The notes under the pieces: generated by a model
What the model saw: the letters and a program-made list of their open reading frames with translations, nothing else
Told to the model about the DNA's origin: nothing
The model's database searches: none
DNA from: DAOUCP01 sp034432155
GTDB taxonomy: Bacteria; Chloroflexota; Anaerolineae; Epilineales; Epilineaceae
NCBI GenBank assembly: GCA_034432155.1
Contig: DAOUCP010000117.1
Coordinates: forward strand, 1-27,371
Direction: 5' to 3'
Length of the DNA stretch: 27,371 nucleotides
Part shown: piece after piece, positions 24,075 through 27,371 of the stretch
Position numbering within the stretch: the stretch's first letter is position 1
Layout: every line of letters starts with the position of its first letter
Made by a program: the position numbers and the translations under genes

Positions 24075-25010
24075 GTCGGCGATGGCGCGCATGTCACGCC
24101 TCGGGCTCTCGGGCATCGTGCAGGCGTCGCCCCGGCTGCCCCGTAGCGCCGAGTGACCCATGCGGCCGCGGATCCGCTCGAGGGGGACGCCCTGATCTCG
24201 GAGCACTGGTGCGAAGACGCGCCAGACTGCGTGCCGCCGAATCTGCCGGAGACCCGCCGCTACCAACTGTCTCTGGGACGTGCTGCGGACGGCGCCCCCG
24301 TGATGGATGCCCCATTTGGCCCCGTGACCAGGATGTCCGTCTCCTGCTAGTCGTCCCCGCCGAGGAGACGCTCCTCGGCCTCCTCGACGCAACGCATTTC
24401 CAACGCGTGGACTGCAGGGCGCGGCAGCGCGAGCGTCCGCTGGGCGTGCTCCCTCTTCGGGTTGGCCAAGATCCGCTGGCCCACGTACAGCTCGAGGGCG
24501 TGGCGGATTGCAACGGACCGGCGGCCGACATCGATGTCGTGGCACGGGTGTCCGAGGAGCTCGCCACGCCGTACGCCATTCGCAACCACCAAGAGCACCA
24601 AGGGCTCTATGCACCATCTAGCGAAGGCCGCAAGAATCTTCCGTGCGCCGTCGGGTGTCATGACCTCGCGGGGAAGCTGGGTCGGTCTTCGGGATCTTCG
24701 CTGGATTCGCGATGTTCCGGGGGGAACGGTAGTTGAGCATCACGGCTCGCAAGGAGCCGGCCAGAGTGACTCGCGCGCACTGCGCGGTCGGCGCAGAGAG
24801 CTCGCTGCTGACGACGCGCGCCAGCATGCCCTGGACGTTGCCTGGCCTGAGCTGCACGACGCGTACCCTAGCGATCGCGCGGATGACGTAATGTTTTCGG
24901 TGAGCTCGCCGTGCGCTCGATACGTTCGCTCCCGGACGGTCGGGTCGATCGGCGCCCGCCGGCGATAGAGGTGCGTGTCGCCGATGAGGGAGTCGTGCCG
25001 AGTGTCCATG
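24075..25010 (-). pseudogene. Decayed tyrosine recombinase (phage/island integrase)
   Basis: Fragments of one integrase lie in order on the minus strand in shifting frames. They are an arm/SAM-like N-terminal piece (VRERTYRAHGELTE at 24937-24896, then a HYVIRAIARVR strand and VQLRPGNVQGMLARV near 24860-24810), a catalytic entry (MTPDGARKIL from 24661), the first catalytic Arg in GVRRGELL (codon near 24568), and the beta-hairpin with NPKREHAQRTLALP. An in-frame TAG at 24347-24349 interrupts it. It then continues as DILVTGPNGASI, shifts frame to GLRQIRRHAVWRVFAPVL and GVPLERIRGRMGHS, and ends with MPESPRRDMRAIADV. The HxLRH box is degraded to RRHAVWR. At least two frameshifts and one stop make it inactive. 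It ends about 70 bases from the tRNA, the classic place for an integrase. Confidence 0.8.
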
Positions 25011-25413
25011 CCGTGTTTCGCATCTCCGCGGGCTTGCCTCCCCTTCGCTTGGCTACCGGACTCCGCGTCGTCGCAAGTGTCGCTGGCGGCCGTGGATCAT
25101 GACCCTGGCCTCCCACGACACCATGCCGTCTCCCCGGCGCCGCGGACGTATCGCCCCCCAAGCCCCGTCCGCGCATCCCGCTCCTCCTGGACCACGGTGA
25201 CGGGGCAGTGAGACACCTGTTGGGACTGGGCGTGCTGCTTCTCACGCGGTTTGGAGGCGGCGGCGGCGATGTACCGGAGAAGCTGGCTCGATTGCGATCT
25301 GCCGGGTCACCCCTGGTCCCGCGCACGAATTGCCTTCTCTACCAGGGCAATCTCGACCACGGTGCCCGAAGGTTGGCGCTGTCCATCGTGACAGTGACAC
25401 CGACAGGAGACCT
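25011..25413. other. About 400 bases without a recognisable intact gene
   Basis: This stretch lies upstream of the integrase remnant. The first ~150 bases may hold the missing N-terminus of the integrase in broken frames (a GDGMVSWEARVMIHG-like minus-strand segment). The rest has open frames on both strands with no family I recognise and no convincing start site. Confidence 0.4.
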
Positions 25414-25587
25414 CTACCTACATGGCGCAAGGAAGGGGGGAACCGGCCCGCCGGTCCTGCGAGCTTCGAATCCGAACCGCACAGCGAACACCATAATGGC
25501 TACTGCAAGGAACACGGGAAGTAAGCCGATGATTACCAGGGCGAGCAGCACACTACGGGCGGAGGGAGGCGCGTCCGGCGCGGGCAC
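25414..25587 (-). CDS. Small single-span membrane protein
   Basis: A 57-residue frame from GTG 25587 to TAG 25414, with a Pro/Ala-rich start, one long hydrophobic segment (about 13-36, LLALVIIGLLPVFLAVAIMV) and a basic C-terminal tail (RFGFEARRTGG). A positive-inside topology would put the tail in the cytoplasm. It starts 15 nt after the stop of the upstream small membrane-protein gene, with GGTGAG as a possible ribosome site. No family is recognised. The tight spacing and strong transmembrane pattern support it, though its small size leaves doubt. Confidence 0.5.
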   Translation of the reverse strand: MPAPDAPPSARSVLLALVIIGLLPVFLAVAIMVFAVRFGFEARRTGGPVPPFLAPCR

Positions 25588-25602
25588 AGCATGCTCACCG
25601 GC

Positions 25603-25878
25603 CTACTTCGGTCGCGCGAACAACAGCACGATCGGGGCGAGGAGGTATGTGACGCGGCGAGCCGTGCCTGATGCCGGGGGCCACTGCGCGAAGCCGTGTG
25701 TGGATGCAATCACATAGGTTGTCCCGCCTGCGTATGCGGCTCCTAACAGACCTAGGAGTAGGCCGATTGTGGCCCACTGGGTGGTGAGCGCAGTATACGC
25801 TCCATATGCCAGCAGGATGACTCCCGCAGCGAGCAAGTACAGGGCGGTGCCCATGAGTAGGATTCTCATCTTGTTCAC
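25603..25878 (-). CDS. Small integral membrane protein, unknown function
   Basis: A 91-residue protein with two strong membrane segments (about 7-27 and 36-55) and a probable third near the C-terminus (about 75-88), ending in ARPK. The start is GTG 25878, or ATG 25869 three codons later; neither has a clear Shine-Dalgarno. The base composition here is visibly less GC-rich than in the chromosomal genes to the left, consistent with acquisition with the tRNA-linked element. The next gene, another tiny membrane protein, follows 15 nt downstream, suggesting a bicistronic unit. No similarity that would suggest a function is recognised; holin-like or immunity-like roles are possible but unsupported. 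Confidence 0.6.
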   Translation of the reverse strand: MNKMRILLMGTALYLLAAGVILLAYGAYTALTTQWATIGLLLGLLGAAYAGGTTYVIASTHGFAQWPPASGTARRVTYLLAPIVLLFARPK

Positions 25879-26037
25879 TCAAACAACTCGGCGACCGGTG
25901 CAGGTAGGCTCACCAGACACCGGGACCAAGGAGTGCCCCTGGCCGTGCTCTCCTCTCAGTGTGACCTGCCCCGATGTGGGCACTTCCCGGGCTTCTCCTG
26001 ACCTTCATGCGGGGCCCGCGTAGCTGGTCGCCATCGG

Positions 26038-26565
26038 TCAGCGTCCCTTCGAAATCGAGATGTCCCACTCGAACTGAACGGCCTTGACGTTCTGCCGCTG
26101 GGCTAGGCTATGTTCGATCTGCGGTGCGAACGAAGGAGCGAGGATGATGCCCCTGACGTGTTGTCCCTCTCGCGCCAGGTTTCGCTCGACCCACGTGACA
26201 TACCTGTCAACCTGCGCCACCGTCGTGTCCGGCGCCCGATGTTTCTTCAGTTCGATGACAACGAGGTCGTCGCGGTCATCGACCGCGAGGATGTCGATCC
26301 TTCCCACCCGAGGGCACTTGAGCTCCTCCCCCCTCACGGTGCCGGTGCTGGTCGACGCAGTGCCCTCGTAGATGTGCCAGCCCGGGGACAACTTGTCGAA
26401 GTGGTCGACAACGTAGCGGCGAAGTTGGTCCTCGCTCACCGCGACGATCGGCATCGTGTCCCCAGCGGGCGGCTCCTTGCGCTCCGGCACGGCCACGATG
26501 ACCAACGCGAGAGCGGTCACCAGGAACGAGCCGAGCGCGGCTCCGGCGAATGCTGACCAGTCCAT
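26038..26565 (-). CDS. Membrane-anchored NucS/DUF91-like PD-(D/E)XK nuclease domain protein
   Basis: A 175-residue protein. One N-terminal membrane segment (about 5-26) is followed by a basic/Pro linker and a soluble domain with the NucS C-terminal (DUF91) pattern. An SEDQLRRYVVDHFDKL helix (44-59) leads to VGRIDILAVD with D91, VVIELKK with E105 and K107, and Q118-VDR-Y122, the QxxxY motif of RecB-like nucleases. The final part (VRGIILAPSF...VKAVQFEW) completes the fold. All expected catalytic residues are present. NucS proteins cut mismatched or branched DNA; this one lacks the N-terminal NucS domain and is tethered to the membrane instead. The start ATG 26565 has AAGGAG seven bases upstream. 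It lies in the tRNA-linked accessory region, so a role against incoming DNA is conceivable, but this is inference. Confidence 0.72.
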   Translation of the reverse strand: MDWSAFAGAALGSFLVTALALVIVAVPERKEPPAGDTMPIVAVSEDQLRRYVVDHFDKLSPGWHIYEGTASTSTGTVRGEELKCPRVGRIDILAVDDRDDLVVIELKKHRAPDTTVAQVDRYVTWVERNLAREGQHVRGIILAPSFAPQIEHSLAQRQNVKAVQFEWDISISKGR

Positions 26566-26656
26566 CGACGAACTCCTTATGCCCAGACGCTTATCTGCTC
26601 GCCATTGTGGGCCCGGCGGCGACTGGGGTCAATCGCCGTTCGCGGTGTCGTCCGCA

Positions 26657-26675
26657 CCCTGCTGGACAAGCAGGG
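26657..26675. other. Perfect 7-bp inverted repeat (hairpin)
   Basis: CCCTGCT-GGACA-AGCAGGG lies in the 170-base gap between the NucS-like gene and the IS256 remnant. It has no U-tract. It may be an operator, a terminator or a trace of an insertion-sequence end. Confidence 0.45.
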
Positions 26676-26769
26676 GGCGTGACCTACCGTAGCTCGGTCG
26701 AGCGAACATGACAGAACGGATGCTTACCCCTTGGATACAAGACCGCCGAGCCAAACGGTTCGCTGACCG

Positions 26770-27165
26770 ATCGAGGCGCTTCTTGCCGGCAACTTCTCGA
26801 AGGCCGAGGTCTGTCCGACCTCGAGGTCGAGTACGTGTTCCTGGATGGGGTCTACCTATCGGCGCGCCGGCAAGCCGGTCTCTGAGAGGGCATCCTGGTA
26901 GCCTGGGCCATCCTCGCCGATGGCCGGAAGGTCCTTCCGCACATGGCTCTGGGAAACCGGGAGAGCTACGAGGCGTGGGGCGATACCTTGCGAGAGAGGA
27001 AGGGACGCGGCTTGCGCGATCCGGTGCTCACCACGACCGATGGCGCGCCCGGGCTCATCCGGGCAGCGTCGGAGGTGCGGCCCGCCAGCTTGCGGCAGCG
27101 ATGCCTGGCTCACAAGACCCGCAAGCGTATGTGAAGGTTCCGGAAGCCGACCAACCGGAGGAGAC
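26770..27165 (+). pseudogene. Broken IS256-family (mutator-type) transposase fragment
   Basis: The central part of an IS256 transposase is readable in one frame: LSDLEVEYVFLDGVYL with the first catalytic Asp, then VAWAILADGRKVLPHMALG, ESYEAWGDTLRERKGRGL, the second Asp in TTDGAPGLI, and SLRQRCLAHKTRK. A TGA at 26883-26885 interrupts it. Upstream, ALLAGNFSKAE is in another frame (shift near 26806). Downstream, VKVPEADQPEE is in a third frame (shift near 27125). The N- and C-terminal parts, including the catalytic Glu region, are missing, and no terminal inverted repeats were found. The remaining bases to 27364 hold no recognised gene. Confidence 0.82.
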
Positions 27166-27364
27166 GGCGGCGGTTCCCCCCAAGACCACCCTGGTGGCGC
27201 AAACGTGTCGTCAATCTGTCGTCAGCACACTTGTTCTAGTGCCTGCGCCATGGTAGGCTGCTGCATCACGGCCGATCGGCTGGCGGGGACGGTGCTTTGC
27301 TTCGGCGTTGCACGGCTAGCCAAGCATCCCGCTTCCGAGCGGCCTGCCATGAGGAGGCCTGACC

Positions 27365-27371
27365 ATGACCA
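27365..27371 (+). CDS. Possible start of a gene continuing beyond the right edge
   Basis: ATG 27365 is preceded by GAGGAGG at 27351-27357, a strong Shine-Dalgarno at seven bases. Only two codons are visible, so nothing can be said about the product. Confidence 0.3.

Noticed and set aside
25465..25473. TTCGAATCC match to the tRNA T-loop as an att site
   Set aside because: Only nine bases match, the flanks differ, and the site lies inside the small membrane-protein gene; too short to support an attachment duplication.
25208..25717. 169-residue plus-strand frame as a gene
   Set aside because: It has no recognisable domain, overlaps two minus-strand membrane-protein genes with better features, and its composition looks like a shadow frame.

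Overview
The window is GC-rich bacterial chromosome (roughly two thirds G+C by eye) and most likely comes from a member of the Chloroflexota. The evidence is indirect: several secreted proteins combine Pro/Thr-rich TPTATPT-type linkers with a short hydrophobic x-L-P-[VLW] motif, and a GT-C membrane glycosyltransferase carries a C-terminal beta-domain of a type I associate with that phylum. No rRNA or marker gene is present to settle this.

Layout. Left part (1-8453) is almost entirely minus strand. It holds the start of a secreted protein behind a consensus sigma-70 promoter and a (CT)10 tract, a membrane-anchored TlpA-like thioredoxin, an orphan beta-class DNA methyltransferase, and a tight four-gene cluster. 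In transcription order the cluster is a degenerate CDP-alcohol-phosphotransferase-like membrane protein, a GT-C glycosyltransferase, an AsnB-type amidotransferase and a PaaK/CapK-like adenylate-forming enzyme. The last two overlap by ATGA, which suggests one pathway, plausibly decoration of a surface glycan or lipid.

The centre (8493-14097) is plus strand: a TolB-propeller/M28 peptidase/PDZ fusion, a group II branched-chain aminotransferase and a beta-CASP metallo-hydrolase. A minus-strand pair follows (a secreted Pro/Thr-linker protein, then a YggS-type PLP protein). A plus-strand run of exported or RNA-linked genes comes next: subtilase, NYN-LOTUS protein, secreted jelly-roll-like protein, and a 1077-residue propeller/PKD protein.

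The right part (23411-27371) starts with tandem repeats and a tRNA-Arg(UCG). Beyond the tRNA the DNA looks like a decayed integrated element: a frameshifted tyrosine-integrase pseudogene beside the tRNA, two tiny membrane-protein genes, a membrane-tethered NucS/DUF91-like nuclease and a broken IS256-type transposase.

The strongest leads are the (CT)10 tract that sets the reading frame of a secreted protein (10 repeats open; 9 or 11 closed by a stop), -10 boxes placed 6-7 nt before start codons (leaderless genes), the LP motif shared by four exported proteins, the glycan-type cluster with unusual active-site residues, and the membrane-anchored NucS-like nuclease.
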